NCBI GenBank assembly: GCA_946404405.1
Contig: CAMJDL010000006.1
Span: 42,650 to 106,649 of the forward strand
Direction of reading: 5' to 3'
DNA length: 64,000 nucleotides
Source: an uncultured Prevotella sp.
Lineage (GTDB): Bacteria > Bacteroidota > Bacteroidia > Bacteroidales > Bacteroidaceae
Shown: one piece after another, positions 8,585 through 19,266 of the stretch
Numbering within the stretch: the stretch's first letter is position 1
How the letters are laid out: every line of letters begins with the position of its first letter
Notes under the pieces: generated by a model
The model's input: the letters and a program-made list of their open reading frames with translations, nothing else
Database searches by the model: none
Told to the model about the DNA's origin: nothing
Position numbers and translations under genes: made by a program

Positions 8585-10567
8585 TTACCATAGTGCAATG
8601 TAGAGAATGGTAAGGATGGCGATGACACCAAACGCACCGATATTGAAAATCTTGTCGGTATGGAACACATTCAGGTCGATAGCTACCAGTTTGGGATCCT
8701 GAACCTTGTCCAGAGCGTTCGAACGCAGGTAGATACCGATGGTGGCCGTGATGGCTGCGAAGAAAATCCAAGCGCCCTCGAAGCCGAGCATGTGCATAGA
8801 CTCGTTGAAGAAACCAGCAATGCAGAGTGCAAGCGAAACACCAGCAATGATGAACATGATGCGGCTCCAGAACAACTGAGTCTTGATGGTGTGCTCGTCA
8901 AGTTCGTCGGCAGGAACAGACTTGTTGCTCTTCAGCGAAATCCATACGAACAGGATAACCAGCGTGATGAACACAACGCCTGAACGTACCAGGAACGGCA
9001 TCTCGGGGAATGCGAACTTGTAGATGATAGAGAACGCGAAGGTACCGATAGCGCAGACAACGGCAGCAGTACCGCTGGCACGCTTCCACAGCAGACCGAG
9101 ACCGAAGATGACTACAACACCGGGATATACGAAGGCTGAGTACTCCTGAATGAACTGGAAGGCCTGGTCGATACCGCCCATCAATGGATAAACGGCAATC
9201 AGGGCGATGATCAGAGCGGTGACAGAAGTCATACGACCAACGTTCACAAGTTTCTTCTCAGAGGCGTTCTTGTTGATGAACTGCTTGTAGATATCCATTG
9301 TGAAGAGGGTAGAGGTAGAGTTGAACATGGAGGCCAGCGAAGAAATAACGGCGGCAGCCAGTGCAGCAAAGCTCAGACCCTTGACAACGGTAGGTGTGAA
9401 GTTACGGATCAGGAAAGGATAAGCATCGTCAGAACGGGCAATTGAGCCAGCCAGCGTCTCGCGCAGACCGTCGCACTCAGGAGCGTTCATGATGTAGAAG
9501 GCACAAACACCGGGGATACATACGATGAAAGGAATCAAAATCTTCAGGAAGGCAGCGAATACCATACCCTTCTTAGCCTCGTCGAGTGACTTGGCAGCCA
9601 GACCCTTCTGAATGATGTACTGATTGAAGCCCCAGTAACCCAGGTTAGTCAGCCACAGGGCACCGAAAATCAGAACGATACCAGGATTGGTGAAGAATGG
9701 GTCTTCCTTCTGTACAATGTTTCCTGCATTGTCAACGACACCGTTAATGACAGGATAGAGCTCTTCGTTTCGTGTAACTACCAGGTTGAAGTGCTTGTCA
9801 CCGTCAATGGATGCAAGATAGTCCTTGATGTGGGCCAATGCGTCCCATGCTCCTCCTAAGCCCATTTCGTCGCCAATGACAGAAAGTGCAGCGTAAGCAG
9901 TAATCAGACCACCGCCAACGAGGAAAGTCACCTGCATCACGTCAGTCCAAGCCACAGAGGCCAGACCGCCATAGATAGAGTAGATACCGGCGATGACGAA
10001 CAGCGACAGGATGATGCACATACGAACCTGGTCGATCTCGATGCCAGCTACGTTGACAACCATGTCGGTGGGCAGACCCAGAATCTGCTGGATAGCCAGA
10101 GCACCCAGCCAAGCGACTGATGTCAGATTAACGAACACATAGAGGAACAGCCACAGCAGTGAGAAAGCAAAGCCCACGCCCCAGTTGTAACGCTCGCGCA
10201 GGAACTGAGGAATGGTAAAGATCTTCTTCTCAATCATCAGAGGCAGCAGGAACTTACCTACTACCAGCAGCGTGGCAGCGGCCATCAACTCGTAGGCAGC
10301 CTGGGCAATACCAGAGGCGAATGCCGAGCCAGACATACCGATAAACTGTTCTGCCGAAATGTTAGCGGCAATCAGCGAGGCACCGACAGCCCACCAAGTC
10401 AGGGTGTTACCTGCCAGGAAGTAGTCGGTTGACGATTTCTCTTCTCCCTTCTTGGTACGCGACAGGAACAGTCCCATACCAACAAGGATAATAATGTACA
10501 CTATAAAGACCAAATAGTCGGCCGTAGCAAAACCATTGTTGCTTAGTGCTTCAAAAATTTTGTCCAT
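8585..10567 (-). CDS. Sodium:solute symporter, probable L-arabinose transporter
   Basis: A 660-residue, highly hydrophobic protein with about 14-15 predicted membrane segments. The N-terminal SSS-family signature reads SSTDYFLAGNTLTWWAVGAS followed by LIAANISAEQFIGMSGSAF. It resembles the SGLT branch of sodium-coupled sugar transporters in the inner membrane. Its place between the regulator and an aldose epimerase gene supports arabinose or another monosaccharide as substrate. A soluble loop of about 40 residues (near residues 250-300) interrupts the core. It lies 12 bp upstream of the regulator gene. Confidence 0.9.
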   Translation of the reverse strand: MDKIFEALSNNGFATADYLVFIVYIIILVGMGLFLSRTKKGEEKSSTDYFLAGNTLTWWAVGASLIAANISAEQFIGMSGSAFASGIAQAAYELMAAATLLVVGKFLLPLMIEKKIFTIPQFLRERYNWGVGFAFSLLWLFLYVFVNLTSVAWLGALAIQQILGLPTDMVVNVAGIEIDQVRMCIILSLFVIAGIYSIYGGLASVAWTDVMQVTFLVGGGLITAYAALSVIGDEMGLGGAWDALAHIKDYLASIDGDKHFNLVVTRNEELYPVINGVVDNAGNIVQKEDPFFTNPGIVLIFGALWLTNLGYWGFNQYIIQKGLAAKSLDEAKKGMVFAAFLKILIPFIVCIPGVCAFYIMNAPECDGLRETLAGSIARSDDAYPFLIRNFTPTVVKGLSFAALAAAVISSLASMFNSTSTLFTMDIYKQFINKNASEKKLVNVGRMTSVTALIIALIAVYPLMGGIDQAFQFIQEYSAFVYPGVVVIFGLGLLWKRASGTAAVVCAIGTFAFSIIYKFAFPEMPFLVRSGVVFITLVILFVWISLKSNKSVPADELDEHTIKTQLFWSRIMFIIAGVSLALCIAGFFNESMHMLGFEGAWIFFAAITATIGIYLRSNALDKVQDPKLVAIDLNVFHTDKIFNIGAFGVIAILTILYIALW

Positions 10568-10618
10568 TTGTTAACTGTTTTATTATTCTTGATTATTGAT
10601 GATTATTTGTCGAACTCA

Positions 10619-11797
10619 TTACTTAACCGAGAACTTGTAAGCTGCGTGGCTAAAGTACTTCTCGCCAGGATTCAGTACGGGGCTGGCCCACTCGGGATGG
10701 TTGGGGCTGTCGGGATACTTCTGGCTCTCCAGGCATACGCTGACGTGTTTCGGATACTTCAAACCGTGCTTGCGGATGATGTCGGCATCCTTGCCAACGC
10801 CCTGGAAATTACCGCTGTAAACCTGAACGCCAGGCTCGTTGGTGAACATCTCCATGAAGATACCGGTCTTGGGGCTGTAGAGTGAGGCGCAAACCTGAGT
10901 GTCGTCGCCCTTACCGTCCTTATAGGTATTCAGACAGTAGTTGTGGTCGTAACCGGTAGCGTTCTGAATCTGGTCGAACTGACTGTTGATAGAGTCGCCG
11001 ACAGCATGAGGTGTGCGGAAATCCATAGCGGTACCCTCAACCTTCTTGATCTCGCCTGTGGGGATATACAGCGTATCGCTGGGAGTGAAGTTGTCGGCAT
11101 TCACATAGAGCACCTGGTCGTAGGCTGCCTGGGTGAAGTCGCCGCTCAGATTGTAGTAGTTGTGATTGGTCTGATTGATGATAGTCGGCTTGTCGGTCTC
11201 TGCCTCCCAAGTCATATCCAGCACGTTGTCGGCAGTCAACTTGTAGGTCGTCACGGCAGTTACCTTGCCGGGGAATCCGTTCTCGCCGTCCTCAGCAACG
11301 ATGGTCAGCTTCAGGATTGAGTCGCCAATCTGCTCTGCCTCGTACACCTGATTCATCCAACCCGATGTGCCGCCGCCGTGCAGACAGTTTGGACCGTCGT
11401 TCTGCTTCAGCTGATAAGCTGTGTCGCCCAGCTTGAAAGCACCATTCTTGATACGGTTGGCATAGCGGCCTACGCTTGAACCATAGTCAGAGGGAGAATT
11501 CAGGGTGTCAGCATACTGAGCAATGTTGTCAAAGCCCAGTACGACGTCAGTGGGTTTGCCATCCTTGTCAGGAACAACGAGCGAGACGATGCGCCCACCG
11601 TAGTTGGTGATGCACACCTCCATGCCGTTCGCGTTCTTCAACGTGTAGAGCTTGACGGGCTTCTCGTTGATGATGGTGTCAAACTTGGCAGGGTCAAGAC
11701 CCGAAACCGTCAGCGCCTTCTGCTCACCAGAGGCACAAGCTGAAAACATAGCTACTGCTACGCTTGCAACTGCGAAAACTGTCTTCAAGTTTTTCAT
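10619..11797 (-). CDS. galM: Aldose 1-epimerase, probable lipoprotein
   Basis: A 392-residue galactose mutarotase family protein. Motifs include ITNYGGRIVSLVVPD, SSVGRYANRIKNGAF, the catalytic-type NQTNHNYYNL and YDHNYCL, with the late E in VCLESQKYPDSPN. It interconverts alpha and beta anomers of sugars. The N-terminus (MKNLKTVFAVASVAVAMFSA then C) is a likely lipoprotein signal, so it probably works outside the inner membrane, matching its place before the symporter gene. It is probably the first gene of the arabinose operon. A paralogue without a signal lies at 13.2-14.3 kb. Confidence 0.9.
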   Translation of the reverse strand: MKNLKTVFAVASVAVAMFSACASGEQKALTVSGLDPAKFDTIINEKPVKLYTLKNANGMEVCITNYGGRIVSLVVPDKDGKPTDVVLGFDNIAQYADTLNSPSDYGSSVGRYANRIKNGAFKLGDTAYQLKQNDGPNCLHGGGTSGWMNQVYEAEQIGDSILKLTIVAEDGENGFPGKVTAVTTYKLTADNVLDMTWEAETDKPTIINQTNHNYYNLSGDFTQAAYDQVLYVNADNFTPSDTLYIPTGEIKKVEGTAMDFRTPHAVGDSINSQFDQIQNATGYDHNYCLNTYKDGKGDDTQVCASLYSPKTGIFMEMFTNEPGVQVYSGNFQGVGKDADIIRKHGLKYPKHVSVCLESQKYPDSPNHPEWASPVLNPGEKYFSHAAYKFSVK

Positions 11798-11837
11798 TGT
11801 GTATAAAAGTTTTAGTTAAAGATTTAAATTTTGGTTG

Positions 11838-11868
11838 TAAAATTACTACTTATTTTCCGAATGACAAA
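11838..11868 (-). promoter_or_regulatory. Possible promoter of the epimerase-symporter-ara operon
   Basis: On the minus strand TTTG (11865-11868) and TAATTTTA (11838-11845) are 19 bp apart. The -7 box differs from TAnnTTTG at its last base. It lies 41 bp upstream of the epimerase ATG. Confidence 0.5.
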
Positions 11869-11876
11869 GAAAATAA

Positions 11877-11923
11877 TTAAAAAAAATAGACGTGAGGTGT
11901 TATTTTCACACCTTACGTCTATT
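11877..11923 (-). terminator. Intrinsic terminator of the galM-galK operon
   Basis: A 16-bp stem with one G-U pair (11885-11900 with 11908-11923) and a 7-nt loop. On the minus strand it is followed by a run of eight Us. It lies just downstream of galK and upstream of the next operon's promoter. Confidence 0.88.
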
Positions 11924-11986
11924 ATTTAACGTTTACTAACAGAAAATACGGGTTATTTCGTGTTGTTTCTGTCGTAAATTATGAAT

Positions 11987-13153
11987 TTAGCAGATTTTGC
12001 GAGAGCCATCGCCGATGACGACATCGTACACCTTCGGTTCATGACCGTATTTCTCGTTGAAGCGCTTTTTGGCATCCTCAATGAACTTACGATAGAGGTC
12101 ATTGCGCACCAGGTTGATGGTGCAACCGCCGAAACCGCCGCCCATAATGCGGGATCCTGTCACGCCGTTCTCCTTGGCAATCTGGTTGAGGAAGTCCAGT
12201 TCCTCGCAGCTTACCTCGTAGTCCTTCGACAGGCCTTCGTGGGTCTGGTACATCAGCTCACCAACTCTCTCATAGTCACCTTCGGTCAATGCGTCGCAAA
12301 CTGCAAGCACACGATCCTTCTCGCCCAGCACGAACTTGGCACGGCGGTAGTCGTCGGCACCAATCTCGTCCTTCACCTCGTCCAGTTGCTCCCACGTGCA
12401 GTCGCGCAGGGTTTCGAACTTGGCCTCAGGATGCTTGGCTTGAACGCATTTCACCACTTTCTCGCACGACATACGACGGTCGTTGTAGGGTGAGCCGGAC
12501 AATTGGTGCTTCACGACGGAGTCGAGCAATACCAAACGGTAACCATCAGGCTTGAATGGGAAATACTCAAACTCACGGCTGCGACAGTCAAGGCGCATCA
12601 GACAGCCTGCCTTGCCGAAGACAGAGGCGAACTGGTCCATGATACCGCAGTTCACACCACAGTAGTTATGTTCTGTAGCCTGACCTGCCAAAACCATGTC
12701 CCATTGACTGACTTTATTGTTGCCAAACAAGTCGTTCAGACCGAAGGCAAAGCAACTCTCCATAGCTGCACTTGACGACATGCCGGCACCGAGAGGAACA
12801 TCACCCGCAAATGCTATATTGAAACCTTTAACGGGAACGCCCAATTTTCTCATTTCCAACGCAATGCCGTAGATGTATCGAGCCCATGAAGCGCGTGGTC
12901 CGTTAGGGTCTGAGAGCTTGAAGTCTACACGATCCTTCAGGTCGATAGCATAGGCCATCACGGTATCTTCCGTACCGTTGATACGCATCTCTGCCATCAC
13001 GCCCTTGTCTACTGCACCGGGGAATACGAAACCTCCATTGTAGTCTGTATGCTCACCAATCAGGTTGATGCGTCCGGGAGAAGCATATACGTTACCCGTC
13101 TTTCCATCAAAATGCTTGATGAAACGGCTTCTTACAAAATCAACTTCCATCAT
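11987..13153 (-). CDS. galK: Galactokinase
   Basis: A 388-residue GHMP kinase. It has the galactokinase signature near the N-terminus (GRINLIGEHTDYNGGFVFP), the ATP-binding PLGAGMSSSAAMESCFAFG and the late GSRIMGGGFGGCTINLV motif. It phosphorylates galactose at C1, the first step of the Leloir pathway. It follows the cytoplasmic epimerase gene by 24 bp and is ended by a strong terminator at 11877-11923. The start could be either of two adjacent ATGs. galT and galE are not in the window. Confidence 0.96.
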   Translation of the reverse strand: MMEVDFVRSRFIKHFDGKTGNVYASPGRINLIGEHTDYNGGFVFPGAVDKGVMAEMRINGTEDTVMAYAIDLKDRVDFKLSDPNGPRASWARYIYGIALEMRKLGVPVKGFNIAFAGDVPLGAGMSSSAAMESCFAFGLNDLFGNNKVSQWDMVLAGQATEHNYCGVNCGIMDQFASVFGKAGCLMRLDCRSREFEYFPFKPDGYRLVLLDSVVKHQLSGSPYNDRRMSCEKVVKCVQAKHPEAKFETLRDCTWEQLDEVKDEIGADDYRRAKFVLGEKDRVLAVCDALTEGDYERVGELMYQTHEGLSKDYEVSCEELDFLNQIAKENGVTGSRIMGGGFGGCTINLVRNDLYRKFIEDAKKRFNEKYGHEPKVYDVVIGDGSRKIC

Positions 13154-13177
13154 ATATATAATAAGGTGGGGTGATGA

Positions 13178-14269
13178 TTACTTAGCTACACCAAAACGAT
13201 AGATGGTCTTCTGCTTGTACTGCTGACCAGGATTCAGCACTACAGATGGGAAGTATGGACGATTTGGCGTGTCGGGGAAGTGCTGAGTCTCCAGACATAC
13301 TGCGCTGCGACGTGGGAAAGTAGCACCGTTGGCACCCTTGTAGCCACTGGCATAGTTTGCAGTGTAGAGCTGCATACCGGGTTCTGTGGTATAGCACTCC
13401 AGCGTACGACCGCTCTTAGGATCGGTAACGCGTGCAGCAAAGCTCAACTCGCCTTCTTCCTTCTTATTCAATACATAGTTGTGGTCGAAGCCCTTACCGA
13501 ACTTAATCTGCTCATCGTCAGCATCAATATCCTGACCAAAAGACTTTGGTGTGCGGAAATCGAATGGTGTACCAGCAACCTTCAGGATTTCACCTGTAGG
13601 AATAGCGGTCTCGTCAGTCGGCAGATAGAAGTCAGCATTAATCTCACAAATCTGATCCTCAATCGTTGGGGTGGGGTCAGCTGTACCGGCCAGTGAGAAG
13701 AAGGCATGATGCGTCAAGTTGACGATGGTCTTCTTATTGGTAGTAGCCAGATACTCAATCACCAGCTCGTTCTCGTCGGTGAAGGTGAATTCAACTGTTA
13801 CGTCAAGCTCGCCAGTGTAACCTTCTTCACCATACGATGAGATACGGTGCAGAGCCAACGAACGGGGACCCATCTGACGGGCATCCCATACCTTGCAGTT
13901 GAAGCCTTTCTTACCACCGTGCAGATGGTTCGGACCATCATTCAAAGCCAGCTGATACTCCTTGCCGTTCAGTGTGAACTGACCTTTGCAAATGCGGTTA
14001 CCCCAACGTCCGATCAACGTTGACAGATAAGGCTCGTTACCACTGGTGAGCTGCTCGATATTAGCATGTCCCTGAATAACATTACCAACTTTGCCATCCT
14101 TGTCAGGAACCATGATAGCACAAATGGCACCACCATAGTTTGAAATAGCAACTTCATAACCCTTGCGGTTCTTCAAAATGTAAAGATCCGTCTTCTTACC
14201 ATTGATAGTGGTCTGGAAATCCTTGCGATTCAGACCACACAAATTCGCGTTTTCCGTTGTGTTAGCCAT
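13178..14269 (-). CDS. galM: Aldose 1-epimerase (galactose mutarotase), cytoplasmic
   Basis: A 363-residue mutarotase with ISNYGGAICAIMVPD, LIGRWGNRICKGQF, the catalytic-type NLTHHAFFSLAG, FDHNYVLN and CLETQHFPDTPN motifs. No signal peptide is visible, unlike the lipoprotein paralogue at 10.6-11.8 kb, so the two copies probably serve different compartments. It heads a two-gene operon with galK. A weak minus-strand -7-like element (TTACTTTG, 14306-14313) lies upstream without a clear TTTG box. Confidence 0.93.
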   Translation of the reverse strand: MANTTENANLCGLNRKDFQTTINGKKTDLYILKNRKGYEVAISNYGGAICAIMVPDKDGKVGNVIQGHANIEQLTSGNEPYLSTLIGRWGNRICKGQFTLNGKEYQLALNDGPNHLHGGKKGFNCKVWDARQMGPRSLALHRISSYGEEGYTGELDVTVEFTFTDENELVIEYLATTNKKTIVNLTHHAFFSLAGTADPTPTIEDQICEINADFYLPTDETAIPTGEILKVAGTPFDFRTPKSFGQDIDADDEQIKFGKGFDHNYVLNKKEEGELSFAARVTDPKSGRTLECYTTEPGMQLYTANYASGYKGANGATFPRRSAVCLETQHFPDTPNRPYFPSVVLNPGQQYKQKTIYRFGVAK

Positions 14270-14378
14270 ATTCGTTTCGTTTATTGGTTAAAATAAAACT
14301 ACCTGCAAAGTAACCAAAAAAAAACGAGAAAGACGAAAGAATGACTAAAAAAAACGTTTACGAGAGTGTTAAAAACAA

Positions 14379-15695
14379 CTAAATGCAGTTTTTGAGGAAA
14401 TCGCCTACTATGTATGATGAGCCTCCAACGAAGATGAAATCGTTGGCTGAAGCAGAACGGTATGCGGCTTTATATGCTTCATTTACAGTGTGGTACGCAT
14501 TTCCTTCAATACCATGCTCTTTAGCTTTTTCCATGACAACATTCTCGTTGAGTGCTCTTTTGGTCTGAGCTTTCGTAAAATAGAATTTGGCATGTTTAGG
14601 TAGCAAATCAAGTACCTTGTCTATATCTTTATCGTCAACCATACCAAATATGATGTGCATTTGCTGGCACTGAACATTGGCTAATTGACGGCTTAGATAC
14701 ATCCATCCGCCAACATTATGACCAGTATCACAAACCACCTTAGGTGTCTGGTTCACCGTCTCCCATCGTCCTCGCAGACCTGTCAACTTAGCCACATTGC
14801 TAATGCCAGACTTTAATTCGAAACGGCACCTGTCATAGGTTTTTCCTTCGATAGCACTTGCCAGATACCCCAGTTTACGCACTTCTTCGAGAGCAAATAG
14901 GGCCGTATTCATATTCTGTTTCTGATAGATGCCGCCCAGATCGCCTTCCAGTTTTCCCATGAATTTCAAATGATAGCGCATACCGCCTTCATTCAGCGGC
15001 ACTGCACTCACGACTTGCGGGTCATCGTCGGCAAAGACGATTGGGGCATTCTTTTCACGAGCCGTTTTTTCGAATACGGGACGTGTTTCGGCATTGGTCT
15101 CTCCAATGACGACAGGGGTGTTAGTCTTAATAATACCAGCCTTTTCTCCGGCAATCTTTGCCAACGTATCGCCCAAGAACTGGGTATGGTCGAAACTGAT
15201 ATTGGTAATGACGCTCACCAAAGGCTGAATGATGTTAGTGCAGTCCAGTCGTCCGCCTAATCCCACTTCAATAACGGCAATATCTACATTCATTTCCTTG
15301 AAATACATGAAAGCCATTGCGGTTGTGACTTCAAAGAAGGATGGATGTAGAGGTTCGAAGAACGAACGGTGTTCTTCTACGAAATTCACCACGTATTGTT
15401 GGCTTACTGGCGTTCCGTTGATGCGGATACGCTCACGAAAGTCAACCAGATGGGGTGAGGTATAGAGACCTACGCGATAGCCACTTTCCTGAAGGACGGC
15501 AGCAATGGTATGCGACACACTGCCCTTGCCATTTGTACCACCCACATGAATGGTCTTGTACGACAGGTGTGGGTGTCCTAAGTGCTCGTCGAGTGCCAGC
15601 GTGTTGCTCAGTCCTTCTTTATAACCCGATGCCCCTTGTCTTTCGAACATGGGCATCTGGTTATAGAGGTATTCGCAAGTCTCTTTGTAATTCAT
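14379..15695 (-). CDS. folC: Folylpolyglutamate synthase / dihydrofolate synthase
   Basis: A 438-residue Mur-ligase-like enzyme. The ATP-binding loop is VGGTNGKGSVSHTIAAVL, with LGGRLDCTN, NISFDHTQFLGDT and the late CDTGHNVGGW motif. It adds glutamate to dihydropteroate or folates. It follows dnaJ by 2 bp on the minus strand, so grpE-dnaJ-folC form one operon, an arrangement that would couple folate metabolism to heat-shock expression. Confidence 0.95.
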   Translation of the reverse strand: MNYKETCEYLYNQMPMFERQGASGYKEGLSNTLALDEHLGHPHLSYKTIHVGGTNGKGSVSHTIAAVLQESGYRVGLYTSPHLVDFRERIRINGTPVSQQYVVNFVEEHRSFFEPLHPSFFEVTTAMAFMYFKEMNVDIAVIEVGLGGRLDCTNIIQPLVSVITNISFDHTQFLGDTLAKIAGEKAGIIKTNTPVVIGETNAETRPVFEKTAREKNAPIVFADDDPQVVSAVPLNEGGMRYHLKFMGKLEGDLGGIYQKQNMNTALFALEEVRKLGYLASAIEGKTYDRCRFELKSGISNVAKLTGLRGRWETVNQTPKVVCDTGHNVGGWMYLSRQLANVQCQQMHIIFGMVDDKDIDKVLDLLPKHAKFYFTKAQTKRALNENVVMEKAKEHGIEGNAYHTVNEAYKAAYRSASANDFIFVGGSSYIVGDFLKNCI

Positions 15696-15697
15696 GC

Positions 15698-16861
15698 TTA
15701 ACTGAAATAGTTCTTGAATTTCTGGAAGATGCTGCGCTTCGTTGCTGCATCGCCCTTGAAATTATCGCTCTGACGGAATTTCTCGATGGCTTCCTTCTCT
15801 TCGCGCGACAATGTCTTTGGCACATACACGCTGACGTTCACCACCAAGTCGCCATTACCGCGTCCATAGCCCTGTACGGCAGGCAGACCTTTTCCGCGTA
15901 GACGCAGGGTCTTGCCGGGTTGTGTGCCGGCTTCCATCTTCACTTTAAGGCGTGTACCTTCTATAGTTGGTATTTCAACGTCTCCACCTAAAGCAGCTGT
16001 CGGGAAGTCGAGCAGCAGATTGTATATCAGGTCGTTGTTATCGCGAATGAAGTTCTCGTTTTCTTCTTCCTCAATAAACACCTGAATATCGCCATTGATG
16101 CCCTTGTGCTGACCGGCATTACCTTTGCCTGGAACGTTGACCACCATACCTTCGGCCACACCGGCAGGAATCTTGATTTCTACCACTTCCTCGCCCTTTT
16201 CGACGCCTGTGCCGCCACAGTGCTTACACTTGTTCTTGATGACCGTTCCCTCACCACCACAGGTAGGACAAACGCCCTGAGTCTGCATCATACCGAAGAT
16301 GCTCTGTGTGGTATGGGTGATGACGCCCGAACCATGACATGTAGGACACTGGTCGTTTGTGCTGCCAGCTTCTGCACCAGAGCCATGACAGTGTGTACAA
16401 GTAATATCCTTGCGTACCTTGAACTTCTTGGTGACGCCATGGGCAATCTCCTGCAACGACAGGCGAACCTTCAGTCGCAGGTCGGAACCACGGTGTTTCT
16501 GGGGACCACGCTTGCCGCCTCCAAAGCCACTGAAGCCTGCATGACCGCCAAAGATGTCGCCGAACATCGAGAAGATGTCGTCCATGTTCATCGATGCTCC
16601 GCCAAACGGGTCAAAGCCACTTCCACCCATGCCGCCAGGGCCATTGAATCCGAACGTGTCATACTGCTGACGCTTCTGAGGGTCGTGCAGTACGTCGTAT
16701 GCCTCGGCAGCCTCCTTGAACTTCTCCTCGGCTTCCTTGTTGCCAGGGTTGCGGTCAGGGTGGTATTTGATGGCTATCGTGCGATATGCCTTCTTGATCT
16801 GGTCTTCTGTGGCGTTCTTGTCGACGCCCAGCACCTCATAATAGTCTCGTTTCTGTGCCAT
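15698..16861 (-). CDS. dnaJ: Chaperone DnaJ
   Basis: A 387-residue DnaJ with all domains in order: J domain with HPD (about residues 4-70), Gly/Phe-rich linker (about 75-120), four CxxCxGxG zinc repeats (about 155-225, e.g. [32 protein letters not shown]) and a C-terminal substrate-binding domain. It stimulates DnaK and delivers unfolded proteins. It starts 1 bp after the grpE stop and ends 2 bp before folC. dnaK is not in the window. Confidence 0.98.
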   Translation of the reverse strand: MAQKRDYYEVLGVDKNATEDQIKKAYRTIAIKYHPDRNPGNKEAEEKFKEAAEAYDVLHDPQKRQQYDTFGFNGPGGMGGSGFDPFGGASMNMDDIFSMFGDIFGGHAGFSGFGGGKRGPQKHRGSDLRLKVRLSLQEIAHGVTKKFKVRKDITCTHCHGSGAEAGSTNDQCPTCHGSGVITHTTQSIFGMMQTQGVCPTCGGEGTVIKNKCKHCGGTGVEKGEEVVEIKIPAGVAEGMVVNVPGKGNAGQHKGINGDIQVFIEEEENENFIRDNNDLIYNLLLDFPTAALGGDVEIPTIEGTRLKVKMEAGTQPGKTLRLRGKGLPAVQGYGRGNGDLVVNVSVYVPKTLSREEKEAIEKFRQSDNFKGDAATKRSIFQKFKNYFS

Positions 16862-16862
16862 A

Positions 16863-17450
16863 TTATTGTCCTACTGCCACTTTGGCGTGGCGAATCACTT
16901 TATCGTTCAACTGATAACCCTTCTGCAGACAGTCAATCACTTTGCCCTTCTTGTCGTCGCCCATGCCAGGCACCATGGCCACAGCCTCATGAACGTCGGT
17001 GTTGAAGTCGGCATCTGCTGTCTCAATCTCCTTAACGCCTAAGCCTTCAAGTGCTTTGACGAACTTGTTGTAAATAATCTCCATACCTTCACGCAGTACG
17101 TCAGGGTCGTCGGTCTTTGCACCATTCTCAATGGCACGTTCCATATCGTCGATAATGGGCAGGATGGCACTGACGGCCTTCTCGCCACCGTTAAGAATCA
17201 GCTCTGCCTTCTCCTTCAGCGTGCGTTTGCGGTAGTTGTCAAACTCGGCGGTCTTATAGAGCATTTGGGTTTTCAGTTGCTCAATCTCTGCCAAGGCCTT
17301 CTCCAGCGGGTCCTGCTCTTCGGCGGGGGCTTCTTTCTCAGGGGTTTCAGCAGCGGCTTCGTCAGCGACGGTTTCGTCGACGGCAGAACCGTCGACCACA
17401 CTGTCCTGCTGTTCCTTCTCTTCTTGATTCAATATTTCTTCTTCTGTCAT
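16863..17450 (-). CDS. grpE: Nucleotide exchange factor GrpE
   Basis: A 195-residue GrpE. It has an acidic, low-complexity N-terminus (Glu/Ala/Val rich, about residues 1-50), a long helix ([20 protein letters not shown]) and a C-terminal beta domain ([18 protein letters not shown]). It releases ADP from DnaK. It is the first gene of the grpE-dnaJ-folC run, and the upstream 52 bp hold no clear TAnnTTTG promoter. Confidence 0.97.
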   Translation of the reverse strand: MTEEEILNQEEKEQQDSVVDGSAVDETVADEAAAETPEKEAPAEEQDPLEKALAEIEQLKTQMLYKTAEFDNYRKRTLKEKAELILNGGEKAVSAILPIIDDMERAIENGAKTDDPDVLREGMEIIYNKFVKALEGLGVKEIETADADFNTDVHEAVAMVPGMGDDKKGKVIDCLQKGYQLNDKVIRHAKVAVGQ

Positions 17451-17502
17451 AGCTACTATAATTTAATGTTTTGCAAAGCCCAATGCAAATATCGTGCCAA
17501 AC

Positions 17503-19167
<1,665 letters not shown>

Positions 19168-19256
19168 TTAAGAATTAATAATTAAGAATGAAGAAAAAAT
19201 GTTCTTCGAAGTAATTTTCTTAACCCTTAACTCTTAATTCTTAATTCTTTTTATTA
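19168..19256. repeat. AATT-type repeats between divergent ABC-F and nspC genes
   Basis: Two tracts (about 19168-19186 and 19219-19256) of taagaatt/aattctta units with AATT cores spaced mostly 8 bp apart. They are inverted relative to each other, so the intergenic region could pair with itself. Confidence 0.65.
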
Positions 19257-19266
19257 ATTTTGCGGC

